DNA of 64,000 nt, taken from NCBI GenBank assembly GCA_016721015.1, contig JADKJL010000008.1, positions 1 through 64,000 of the forward strand, written 5' to 3'. The notes below the pieces were generated by a model, which saw nothing but the letters and a program-made list of their open reading frames with translations, ran no database searches and was not told where the DNA came from. Of this stretch, positions 7,299 to 15,324 are shown piece after piece. The DNA is from Lysobacterales bacterium. Lineage in GTDB: Bacteria; Pseudomonadota; Gammaproteobacteria; Xanthomonadales; Rhodanobacteraceae. Position numbers and translations under genes: made by a program. The number at the start of each line of letters is the position of its first letter. The stretch's first letter is position 1.

Positions 7299-7550
7299 AT
7301 GACCCCCAGCAACCCTGAGCAGAGCAACGCGGATATGGAAATCGAAACAGCGGTGCTCTCCTATCTGGATCGGCACCCGAATGCGGCCGATACGCTCGAC
7401 GGCATCGCCAACTGGTGGTTGCCGCAGCAGCGCTACATCACGGCGCAGGTGCGCATTCAGGCCGTGCTGCAGAAGTTGGTGAGTCGGGGCGTGCTGCAAT
7501 TGCGGCGACTTCCGGATGGAGCCGCCCTGTACACGCGCGCCGTCGAATAG
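7299..7550 (+). CDS. Small predicted winged-helix protein, first gene of the eCIS operon
   Basis: This 83-residue protein is read from the ATG at 7299, because the sigma-54 promoter predicts a transcript start near 7277; a longer frame from 7158 would begin upstream of the promoter. The sequence (IETAVLSYLDRHPNAADTL, then VRIQAVLQKLVSRGVLQLRR, then LPDGAALYTR) has the helix-helix-helix-wing pattern of a winged-helix domain. It may be a co-regulator or assembly factor. The sheath gene follows 97 bp later. Function is unknown. Confidence 0.75.
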   Translation: MTPSNPEQSNADMEIETAVLSYLDRHPNAADTLDGIANWWLPQQRYITAQVRIQAVLQKLVSRGVLQLRRLPDGAALYTRAVE

Positions 7551-7647
7551 AGTTCGCCTCGCTCTGGCCCTGTTGGCAAGTAATACACAACACATTGAGA
7601 CGCGTTTCGAAAATCACGCCACACGAATTGGTGCAAGGAGAATGATT

Positions 7648-9372
7648 ATGCCAGTTGCGCTCACCTACCCGGGTGTCTACGTCGAAGAAATTTCCAGCGG
7701 CGTGCGGACAATTACCGGTGTCGCGACCTCGATCACGGCCTTCGTCGGGCGCGCCTTGCGCGGGCCGGTCGACAAAGCTGTCATCGTCAACAGTTTCGGC
7801 GATTTCGAGACTCGCTTCGGCAGCTTGTGGAACGACGTTGCGCTCGGCTTCGCGGTGCGTGACTTCTTCGTCAATGGCGGTTCACAGGCGGTGATCGTGC
7901 GCCTCTACCACGCCGATACGGCCAATGTGCCTGATTCCAATCCACCCGCCCCTGCGGCGACCCGCCGAGCGATCAGCATCGGCGACTTCCGTTTCCAGGC
8001 TGCCAGCGAAGGCCGCTGGGGCAATGGACTGCGCCTTGAAATCGATCTCAAGAATGTCTCGGACGCTGCGGCGGCAATGCTCGGCGTGACCAAGGCACAG
8101 TTGTTCAATCTCAGCGTACGCGACGCAGGCAGCGGACGCAGCGAGCGGTACTTGAACCTGACTGCCGTCGACAGTCCGCGCAGATTTGATCGCGTGCTCA
8201 CTGCAGAGTCGTCACTGATCGGCTGCGCAACTCCTCCGGATGGAACCGAGGCGATCGCTGCGGGAAAGGACAGCCTGAGCGTGACGGAAGACACCTACGC
8301 CGCCGCCAACAAGGCACTCGCGGACAAGCGCAATGCCGATCCTGCGGCGGATGTCGCTGCCGAAATCGCAGCCATCGCTGCCGCCAAGACTGCTCTGGAT
8401 ACCGCGCTGGCCGACGCCGCCAAGGCCGTCTCGGATGGCCTGCCACTCGCCGTCGCGGATTTCCTGCCAGTCAACGGAGAAACTGAAAAGAAGGGAATGT
8501 ACGCACTGGAACAGACCGATCTGTTCAACTTGCTGTGCATTCCACCGTATCGTGCGGCGACCGACAGCATCGACATCGATGCGGGCTTGGTGTCGTCGGC
8601 CGCCAGCTATTGCGAAAAGCGTCGCGCGATGCTTCTGCTGGATGCGCCGAAACCGTGGATCAACAAGGAGCTGGCGCGCGACGGATTCAACGACCCCAAC
8701 AACGATGCGATCGGCACGCGCAGCCGCAACGCCGCGCTGTTCTTCCCGCGACTGCGCCAACCGAACCCGCTGCGTGACGGTCAGGTCGAGACGTTCGCGG
8801 CCTGCGGCGCAGTCGCCGGCATATTCGCGCGAACTGACGCCAATCGCGGCGTGTGGAAGGCTCCTGCCGGATTCGACGCGACCCTGGTCGGAGTACCCCA
8901 GTTGTCAGTGCCATTGACGGATCCCGAAAACGGCGAACTCAATCCGCTCGGCATCAACTGCTTGCGTGCGTTGCCCGCAACCGGCCGTGTGGTCTGGGGT
9001 TCGCGCACCCTGCGCGGTTCCGATCAGCTGGCCGACGAATACAAATACATTCCGGTACGGCGCACAGCGCTGTTCATCGAGGAGAGTCTGTTCCGTGGGC
9101 TGAAATGGGCGGTGTTCGAGCCCAACGATGAGCCGCTGTGGGCGCAGATCCGGCTCAATGTCGGTTCGTTCATGCACAACATGTTCCGTCAGGGTGCGTT
9201 TCAGGGCAGTTCGCCGCGCGATGCGTATTTCGTCCGCTGCGACAAGGAAACCACCACCCAGAACGACATCAATCTCGGCATCGTCAACGTCGTGGTCGGA
9301 TTTGCGCCACTGAAACCGGCCGAATTCGTGGTTCTGCGCCTGCAGCAGATCGCCGGACAGATCGACGTCTGA
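7648..9372 (+). CDS. Contractile tail sheath protein (eCIS)
   Basis: The 574-residue protein opens MPVALTYPGVYVEEISSGV, the classic start of phage-type tail sheaths, and ends with the conserved sheath C-terminal domain (FMHNMFRQGAFQGSSPRDAYF, then NIVVG-like NVVVGFAPLKPAEFV). AAGGAG at 7635-7640 favours the ATG at 7648 over the one at 7642. The sheath contracts to drive the inner tube into the target. An Ala/Asp-rich helical insert of about 60 residues (nt 8290-8460) interrupts the middle domain. Unlike PVC and Afp, which carry several sheath paralogues, this locus has one. Confidence 0.96.
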   Translation: MPVALTYPGVYVEEISSGVRTITGVATSITAFVGRALRGPVDKAVIVNSFGDFETRFGSLWNDVALGFAVRDFFVNGGSQAVIVRLYHADTANVPDSNPPAPAATRRAISIGDFRFQAASEGRWGNGLRLEIDLKNVSDAAAAMLGVTKAQLFNLSVRDAGSGRSERYLNLTAVDSPRRFDRVLTAESSLIGCATPPDGTEAIAAGKDSLSVTEDTYAAANKALADKRNADPAADVAAEIAAIAAAKTALDTALADAAKAVSDGLPLAVADFLPVNGETEKKGMYALEQTDLFNLLCIPPYRAATDSIDIDAGLVSSAASYCEKRRAMLLLDAPKPWINKELARDGFNDPNNDAIGTRSRNAALFFPRLRQPNPLRDGQVETFAACGAVAGIFARTDANRGVWKAPAGFDATLVGVPQLSVPLTDPENGELNPLGINCLRALPATGRVVWGSRTLRGSDQLADEYKYIPVRRTALFIEESLFRGLKWAVFEPNDEPLWAQIRLNVGSFMHNMFRQGAFQGSSPRDAYFVRCDKETTTQNDINLGIVNVVVGFAPLKPAEFVVLRLQQIAGQIDV

Positions 9373-9428
9373 CCTGCACAGCAGGAACCCGCACACATTC
9401 GCATTTCAAGCCTCACGGAGAACCGTCC

Positions 9429-9953
9429 ATGGCCCAGTTCACAGTCAATGCGCAGCGCTTCGATCCGTACAAGAACTTCAAGTTCCAGATCAAATGGGAC
9501 GGCAAGCCCGTGGCCGGCATCAGCAAGATCAGCGCGCTCAAACGGACCACCGAAGTGGTCAAGCATCGCGAAGGCGGCGATCCCAGCAGCAGCCGAAAAT
9601 CGCCGGGCCGCACCGAGTTCGAGGCGATCACGCTTGAACGCGGCGTCACCCACGACAAGGAGTTCGAGCAGTGGGCGAACAAGATCTGGAATTTCGGCGC
9701 CGGACTCGGATCGGAAGTCTCGCTGGCGGATTTCCGAAAGAACCTGACCATCGAGGTCTACAACGAAGCAGGGCAGCTGGCGATTGCCTACAACGTGTTT
9801 CGATGCTGGGTGTCCGAATTCCAGTCCTTGCCTGATCTCGATGCCAACGCCAATGCGATCGCAATCCAGCACATCAAGCTCGAGAACGAGGGCTGGGAGC
9901 GCGACCTCGCCGTGGTCGAGCCGGCTGAGCCGACCTTCACCGAGCCGGCCTGA
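9429..9953 (+). CDS. Inner tail tube protein, T4 gp19 family (eCIS)
   Basis: The 174-residue protein matches the tail-tube family: FKFQIKWDGKPVAGISKIS near the N-terminus, EFEAITLERGVTHDKEFEQW in the middle and a strand-rich end (AIAIQHIKLENEGWERD). Tube subunits stack as hexamers inside the sheath and carry cargo in the lumen. It follows the sheath by 56 bp with GGAG before the ATG. The family is well known, and this is the only tube gene in the locus. Confidence 0.95.
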   Translation: MAQFTVNAQRFDPYKNFKFQIKWDGKPVAGISKISALKRTTEVVKHREGGDPSSSRKSPGRTEFEAITLERGVTHDKEFEQWANKIWNFGAGLGSEVSLADFRKNLTIEVYNEAGQLAIAYNVFRCWVSEFQSLPDLDANANAIAIQHIKLENEGWERDLAVVEPAEPTFTEPA

Positions 9954-9967
9954 GCCCGCGCCGGACC

Positions 9968-10732
9968 TTGGCCTCGCCTCCGATGAGCGCCGCAGCCGCC
10001 ACGGCCCTGACCGACACACTCCTGCAGGCCTGGGAAACCCTGCACGGAGCAACGACGACCGACCGCTCACTCGGTTTGCTCGGCGCCGTGTGGCCGGAAC
10101 TGGACCGCGAACAATGGCGGCAAATCAGCATTGGCGATCGTGACGCCTGCCTGTTCCTGTTGCAGGAATCGCTGTTCGGCGCGCAGTTGCAGACGATCGC
10201 GGCCTGTCCACGTTGCGGCCTGCGCCTGGAGTCGAACTTTGGCGTACGTGATGTGTGCACGCCGCCCGCATTGCTGCCGCAGCCGCGTGGGCACCTGCAA
10301 TTGACTCACGACGGCTATCACGTCCGCTTTCGGCTTCCGTGCAGCGAGGATCTGCTCGATCTTCCCAGCGCCGACATTGATGTGGCTGCCGCCATGTTGT
10401 TGCAGCGCTGCGTGATCGAGGTTCAACACGACGACGTGCCGATCGCGTTGTCGAAGTTGCCGATCGATGTCCAACAGCATGTCAGCGAGAGCATGGCTGC
10501 ACACGATCCGCTCGCCGATTTGCAAATTGCGGTGAACTGTCCGGACTGCGGTCACTTCTGGTCGGCGACAATGGATATCGCCGCGTATCTGTGGGGTGAA
10601 CTGGACGATTGGGCGCAGGATCTGCTGGCCGAGGTGCACATGCTGGCTCGGCACTATGCCTGGAGTGAACGCGACATCTTGACGATGTCTCCGCTGCGCC
10701 GACGGTTCTATCTCGATCTGGTGCAAGCATGA
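9968..10732 (+). CDS. eCIS baseplate/assembly protein of the T4 baseplate-protein type with Cys pairs
   Basis: The 254-residue protein carries two Cys pairs, CPRCG (nt about 10205-10219) and CPDCG (about 10538-10552), spaced like a zinc ribbon that folds around the middle domain. The C-terminus (SERDILTMSPLRRRFYLDLV) resembles the phage T4 gp26-like baseplate proteins found after tube genes in eCIS loci. An ATG at 9983 (MSAAAATALTD) is an alternative start. The gene overlaps the next by 4 nt. The family assignment rests on the terminal motif and position. Confidence 0.72.
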   Translation: MASPPMSAAAATALTDTLLQAWETLHGATTTDRSLGLLGAVWPELDREQWRQISIGDRDACLFLLQESLFGAQLQTIAACPRCGLRLESNFGVRDVCTPPALLPQPRGHLQLTHDGYHVRFRLPCSEDLLDLPSADIDVAAAMLLQRCVIEVQHDDVPIALSKLPIDVQQHVSESMAAHDPLADLQIAVNCPDCGHFWSATMDIAAYLWGELDDWAQDLLAEVHMLARHYAWSERDILTMSPLRRRFYLDLVQA

Positions 10733-11607
10733 GCAGCGACGTTGCTCACGACACTGTCGGCCGAGGCTTTCTCGGCAACCTGGTCGAACGCACCCAGGGG
10801 CCGACGACCGCCCTGCAGATGCCGATGCTCGAACGCCGCCGTCCCGGAATTTTCGAGCCGCGCGCATCCGGTTCGGCGCAACCGCTTGAGCGCATCGAAA
10901 CGGTGATTCGGCCGGATACCTCAACGTTCGCGCCCGCAATGGCGCCATCGACAGCACCGCAGTCGACACGCGCCACGCCAAAGGCCACATCCTCCGCGAC
11001 CGTGCCAGCGCCAGTGAATTCAGCGGCCCCGGCGCCAATCGGGCCGGCACGACGCATGCCAGCAACAGCCCACGTCGCGCACATTGCGGCACCGGCGCCG
11101 GTAGCGGCGACAACGGCCACGCCACCAGGCGAACCCATCGCCGCCTCGCGCAGGACGCGCGGCAAAACTGTCGACGAATCGTCTCCGCGCCGCGGCACGC
11201 CCATGCCCGCATCGCCGCCAGCGGCGATTGCGCCGATGCAGGCCGTACAGGCCGCACGCAGTCCGCAGGTCACCCGCATCGAGCAGTCCCGGCTCGAATC
11301 GCGAACCACGCTGATCGAACGCGAGATCGAAAAGCATCGCGACGCGCCTGCGTCGCCGCTGAAAACTCCACCCAGACTCACAAACCGCGAAGCGCCGAGA
11401 GCGCCGGTCGCCCATCCGGTCCGCAGTGCAGCACTGCTGGCGACGCCGGCAGTGGTTGCGCCGGCGCCGGTACAGGTCAGCATCGGCCGCGTCGAAATTC
11501 GCGGGCTTGCGGGCGCTCCGGCGGCGGCAGCGCCGCGCCGCGCAGCAGCCAAGCCGCAACTCGGCCTCGACGAGTATCTGCAGCAGCGTCATGGGAAGGG
11601 CCGATGA
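10729..11607 (+). CDS. Ala/Pro-rich eCIS-associated protein with conserved C-terminal VSIGRVEIR motif
   Basis: The 292-residue protein is mostly low-complexity Ala/Pro/Thr/Arg sequence (about residues 50-240), probably disordered. Two short ordered-looking ends stand out: RGFLGNLVERTQG near the N-terminus and VSIGRVEIRGLAG followed by LGLDEYLQQRHGKG at the C-terminus. Proteins with the same 'IGR-x-E-I-R ... L-x-x-YL' end sit at this place in other eCIS loci. Overlaps of 4 nt on both sides tie it to its neighbours. The role is unknown; a flexible connector is possible. Confidence 0.68.
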   Translation: MSSDVAHDTVGRGFLGNLVERTQGPTTALQMPMLERRRPGIFEPRASGSAQPLERIETVIRPDTSTFAPAMAPSTAPQSTRATPKATSSATVPAPVNSAAPAPIGPARRMPATAHVAHIAAPAPVAATTATPPGEPIAASRRTRGKTVDESSPRRGTPMPASPPAAIAPMQAVQAARSPQVTRIEQSRLESRTTLIEREIEKHRDAPASPLKTPPRLTNREAPRAPVAHPVRSAALLATPAVVAPAPVQVSIGRVEIRGLAGAPAAAAPRRAAAKPQLGLDEYLQQRHGKGR

Positions 11608-12899
11608 GCAACGCGCTTGCGATTGCCGCCGTTACGGCAGCGCTGAAAGATCTGGTCGGCAACGGCTTGCTCGGTCTCGATCTGTCCTCGATCGGCAGCG
11701 TCACCGTCAGCGCGCTGCCACCCGACCGCATCGCCACCGGCCAGACCGAGCCGAACCAGCTCAATCTCTTTCTCTATCAGGTCACGCCCAATACCGGTTG
11801 GCGCAACCGCGCATTGCCTGCGCGCGATGGCAGCGGTGCCCGCATCGGCAATCCGCCGCTGGCACTCGATCTGCACTACATGCTCACCGCGTACGGTGCG
11901 CAGGATCTCAGCGCCGAAGCGCTGCTCGGTTTCGCCATGCAATTTCTGCATGAAACGCCGATGTTGAGTCGTGCCCAATTGCGCACGGTGCTCGGTCCGC
12001 CGACGCCACCGTTTGGGAACCTGTCTGCGCTGAGCATCGCCGACCAGATCGAATGGCTGAAGATCACGCCGCAGTTTCTCGGCGCCGAAGAATTGTCGAA
12101 ATTGTGGACCGCGATGCAGGCCCGCTATCGGCCGTCGATGGCCTACCAGGTGTCGGTGGTTTTGATCGAATCGGATGCCGAGACGCGTGCCGCGCTTCCC
12201 GTGCTCAAACGCGGCAGCGGAGATCGCGGCCCGATTGCGTTGGCCGGTGCCGGCCCGAGCTTGAGCAGCGTGCGCCCGGCACTTTCCGATCTGTTGCCGG
12301 CCGCGCGTCTTGGCGACGAATTGCTGCTCAGCGGCAGTCGCCTGCAGAGCGTTGGGCTCAGCGCGATCTTCGAGAACAATCGCACGCTCAGCAAACAGAT
12401 CCTTCCGCTCGACACCAGCAGTGCCGGCAACGATCGCGAACTGCGCATGCAGCTGCCGACCGCCGGCGTCGATGCCGGCGCGATGGCGGGCTGGGGCATC
12501 GGCCTGTACTCGTTGCGTCTGCGCAGCGACGTTGCCGGCCTGCCGGCGGTGGTCAGCAACGCCGTGCCGTTGGCGCTGGCACCTCGCATCGTGGTCAGTC
12601 CATTGGCCGCTGTTGCGGGCGACATCGCACTGACCGTGACATGCAGTCCGCGCCTGCATCCGCTGCAGCACGCGGGTACACGCCTGCTCTTCGGCAGTGC
12701 CGAAATCGCCGCTGATGACATCGATACGCCAGCGGACGAAACGCAACCGACAACGTTGAATTTCACCGCTCGTGCTGCCCTCGCCGGCAACTATCCCATC
12801 CGTCTGCGCGTGGATGGCATCGACAGTCTGCCGGTGCAGCCGGCAACCAATGCGGGCGGCTTCGATTTCGATCCGCAACAAACCGTTGTCGTCGCTTGA
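11604..12899 (+). CDS. DUF4255 protein, eCIS tail cap/terminator (Pvc16-like)
   Basis: The first 190 residues are a clear DUF4255 domain: MSNALAIAAVTAALKDLV, PNQLNLFLYQVTPNTGWRN and LALDLHYMLTAYGAQ. In PVC-type particles this protein caps the distal end of the tube and stops its growth. The C-terminal 200 residues are strand-rich and look like one or two Ig-like domains (NAVPLALAPRIVVSPL, GNYPIRLRVDGI), an extension found in some family members. ATGA overlaps couple it to the genes on both sides. Confidence 0.92.
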   Translation: MSNALAIAAVTAALKDLVGNGLLGLDLSSIGSVTVSALPPDRIATGQTEPNQLNLFLYQVTPNTGWRNRALPARDGSGARIGNPPLALDLHYMLTAYGAQDLSAEALLGFAMQFLHETPMLSRAQLRTVLGPPTPPFGNLSALSIADQIEWLKITPQFLGAEELSKLWTAMQARYRPSMAYQVSVVLIESDAETRAALPVLKRGSGDRGPIALAGAGPSLSSVRPALSDLLPAARLGDELLLSGSRLQSVGLSAIFENNRTLSKQILPLDTSSAGNDRELRMQLPTAGVDAGAMAGWGIGLYSLRLRSDVAGLPAVVSNAVPLALAPRIVVSPLAAVAGDIALTVTCSPRLHPLQHAGTRLLFGSAEIAADDIDTPADETQPTTLNFTARAALAGNYPIRLRVDGIDSLPVQPATNAGGFDFDPQQTVVVA

Positions 12900-15028
12900 A
12901 CACGGAGCCGAGCATGCGCGATGTCGCCCGCACCGAGCTGGATCGCTGGACCGAGGACAACAACCGCTACCTCGCGGCGTCCCTGCATTGGCTGCGTTTG
13001 CGCCTGCGCCAGATGGCGCCCGTTTCGCCGGTTGCCTCCACCACCACGGCGGCAAGTGGAGTGGCGACGCCCGCTGCGACGACATCCGGACGACGCTGGT
13101 TCGGACGCAACACCGACACCGCGCCGGCCATGCCGGCAACTGCGCCAGACACACCCCATGCCAGCACGGCCAACGTGCCTCCACTGGCTGATCCGGGCCA
13201 CATTGCAGCGGCCGATCGGGACAGCGCTGCTCAGTCCGAGCCTGCGCCGGCCCTGCTCCTGATCGCCGATCGTCTGGGTCTCGCGCCGTTTGAAACCGAC
13301 ATCCTGTTGCTGTGTGCCGCGATGGAGCTCGATCCGGCAATCCCGGCGCTGATCGCTGCCGCGCAGGGCGGTGGTTCCGGCCATCCGAGTTTTGCGCTGG
13401 CCCTGCAACTGTTCGACGATCCGGCCTGGGATGCGTTGGCACCGCAACGTCCACTGCGCCACCTGCGTTTGCTCGACATCAATCAGCCCGGCGCGACACC
13501 GCTGACTGCCGCCGCGTTGCGTGTCGATGAACGCATCGCCAACGCGATCAAGGGCCTGAACCTGCTCGACGAACGGCTGGCCGCAGTGGTCACTCCGTGT
13601 GCGGCGCTTCCGCCGATCGCGCCCTCGCAACAACGGATGATCGATGAACTGCTCGGCGTGCTGCGTGCCGGTGACGAGGGCGCAGCGGCATTGCCGGTGC
13701 TGCAATTGCTCGGGCGCGATCGCGGCAGCCGGTTCGCGGTCGCCGCACATGCCAGCGCCACACTCGGCCGCACCCTGCATCAATTGGCGCTGGAATCGCT
13801 GCCCACGCAGCGCAGCGAGATCGAGACATTCGCCCGGCTGTGGCAGCGTGAAAGTCTGTTGCTGCCGGTCGCGTTGTATATCGAAGCCGATGTTCTCGAC
13901 GCGGTCGGCAGCGAAACGATTGCTGCCCTGCATACGTTGCTTGGCCATCCGATCGGCCTGGTTTTCGTCGGTCTGCGTGATGCTCCATTACAGCTTGGTG
14001 TGGCGCAGTGGACGAGCGAAATACATCTGCCCTCGCCAGCGGAACAGCATGCCGCATGGCTTGAAGCGCTAGCGCCCGCGCTGACGCCGGAAGTGCGCGA
14101 ACGCGAGGCCACCGAACTTTCCGGACATTTTCAGCTGAACCTCGCCCAGATACGCGACGCAGCGACGACCGCACACGCACGCGACACCGACGCCTGGATC
14201 GTCTGTCGTGATCTGTCGCTGTCACGACTGGACGCTCTCGCCCAGCGCCTGGAGCCCAAGGCGCATTGGGAAGATCTGGTATTGGGCGATGAAGCGACCG
14301 CTCTGCTGCGACAGATCGCCGACCAGGTCCACGAGCGCCATCGCGTCTACCAGCAATGGGGCTATGCCGAACGCATGAATCGCGGGCTCGGCATCAGCGC
14401 GCTGTTCGCCGGCGAAAGCGGCACCGGAAAAACCATGGCTGCGGAAGTGATCGCCAACGAATTGCGTCTGCACCTGTTCCGCATCGATCTGTCATCGGTG
14501 GTCAGCAAATACATCGGCGAGACCGAGAAGAACCTGCGTCGCCTGTTCGACGCCGCTGAACAGGGCGGGGCGATCCTGTTCTTCGACGAGGCCGATGCGC
14601 TGTTCGGCAAGCGCAGCGAAGTCAAGGACAGCCACGATCGCTACGCCAACATCGAGATCAACTACCTGCTGCAGCGCATGGAGGCATTTTCCGGGCTGGC
14701 GATTCTCGCCACCAACATGAAATCCGCACTCGACACCGCGTTCATGCGCAGGCTCCGATTTGTGGTCAATTTCCAGTTCCCCGGGCCACAGGAGCGTGCA
14801 CGCATGTGGCGCGGCGCACTGGCTCCTGGCGTGCCGTGTGGAGATCTGGACTTTGATCGCCTGGCGCGCTTCGGCTTGTCCGGCGGCAACATCCACAGCA
14901 TCGCCCTGAACGCCGCGTTCGCGGCCGCCGGCGGTGCCGGCACAGTGTCAATGCCACTGCTGATGAATGCAGTGCGCACCGAATTGAGAAAGCTGGACAA
15001 GCCGGTCAACGAGGCGGAATTTCGATGA
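12896..15028 (+). CDS. AAA+ ATPase of the eCIS (Pvc15-like)
   Basis: The 710-residue protein has a C-terminal classical AAA+ domain: Walker A GESGTGKT (506-513), Walker B LFFDEADA (about 562-569) and the FMRRLRFVVNFQFP arginine-finger region. The first 480 residues contain an Ala/Pro/Thr-rich stretch (about 40-110) and a degenerate helical ATPase-like domain. eCIS loci nearly always encode one such ATPase; it is thought to help load or unfold cargo or remodel particles. ATGA overlaps join it to the DUF4255 gene and the small gene after it. Confidence 0.93.
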   Translation: MNTEPSMRDVARTELDRWTEDNNRYLAASLHWLRLRLRQMAPVSPVASTTTAASGVATPAATTSGRRWFGRNTDTAPAMPATAPDTPHASTANVPPLADPGHIAAADRDSAAQSEPAPALLLIADRLGLAPFETDILLLCAAMELDPAIPALIAAAQGGGSGHPSFALALQLFDDPAWDALAPQRPLRHLRLLDINQPGATPLTAAALRVDERIANAIKGLNLLDERLAAVVTPCAALPPIAPSQQRMIDELLGVLRAGDEGAAALPVLQLLGRDRGSRFAVAAHASATLGRTLHQLALESLPTQRSEIETFARLWQRESLLLPVALYIEADVLDAVGSETIAALHTLLGHPIGLVFVGLRDAPLQLGVAQWTSEIHLPSPAEQHAAWLEALAPALTPEVREREATELSGHFQLNLAQIRDAATTAHARDTDAWIVCRDLSLSRLDALAQRLEPKAHWEDLVLGDEATALLRQIADQVHERHRVYQQWGYAERMNRGLGISALFAGESGTGKTMAAEVIANELRLHLFRIDLSSVVSKYIGETEKNLRRLFDAAEQGGAILFFDEADALFGKRSEVKDSHDRYANIEINYLLQRMEAFSGLAILATNMKSALDTAFMRRLRFVVNFQFPGPQERARMWRGALAPGVPCGDLDFDRLARFGLSGGNIHSIALNAAFAAAGGAGTVSMPLLMNAVRTELRKLDKPVNEAEFR

Positions 15029-15324
15029 GACGCAACGCTGCCCAACCGGATTCAGCTGCGCAGCAGACGCCGCCGATGTCGCTCTCGATCGAGCGCATCG
15101 TCCTCGACGGAGCACTGTTCAATCCGCTGCAGACTCGCCATCTGCATGTGTCGATCGAACGCGAATTGACCCGGCTGTTGCACAACGAACGCATCGCGCC
15201 GCACGCGGGCGCCATGGCGCGGCTGCACGCGCCGTCGCTGCGTGGCGACTCGCATGCCGATCCGATCCGACTCGGTGTCGAAATCGCACGCAGCCTGCAC
15301 AGCGCGCTCGGACAACGCGAATGA
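15025..15324 (+). CDS. Small eCIS-associated hypothetical protein
   Basis: The 99-residue protein has a disordered N-terminus and a conserved-looking core (MSLSIERIVLDGALFNPLQ, then VSIERELTRLLHNE) ending in a helix (LGVEIARSLHSAL). Short proteins of this pattern often follow the ATPase in eCIS loci. It overlaps both neighbours by 4 nt, so it is probably translated together with the giant protein after it. A chaperone or adaptor role for that protein is conceivable but only a guess. Confidence 0.65.
   Translation: MRRNAAQPDSAAQQTPPMSLSIERIVLDGALFNPLQTRHLHVSIERELTRLLHNERIAPHAGAMARLHAPSLRGDSHADPIRLGVEIARSLHSALGQRE

Noticed and set aside
7516..7647. N-terminal extension of the sheath
   Set aside because: AAGGAG lies just before ATG 7648 and MPVALTYPGVYVEE is the family start; the extension overlaps the preceding gene and has no homology.
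11589..13454. 621-codon minus-strand reading frame opposite the DUF4255 and ATPase genes
   Set aside because: It mirrors well-supported plus-strand genes with clear domains, has Arg/Gln-rich low-complexity content and no homology signal; GC-rich DNA commonly gives such frames.
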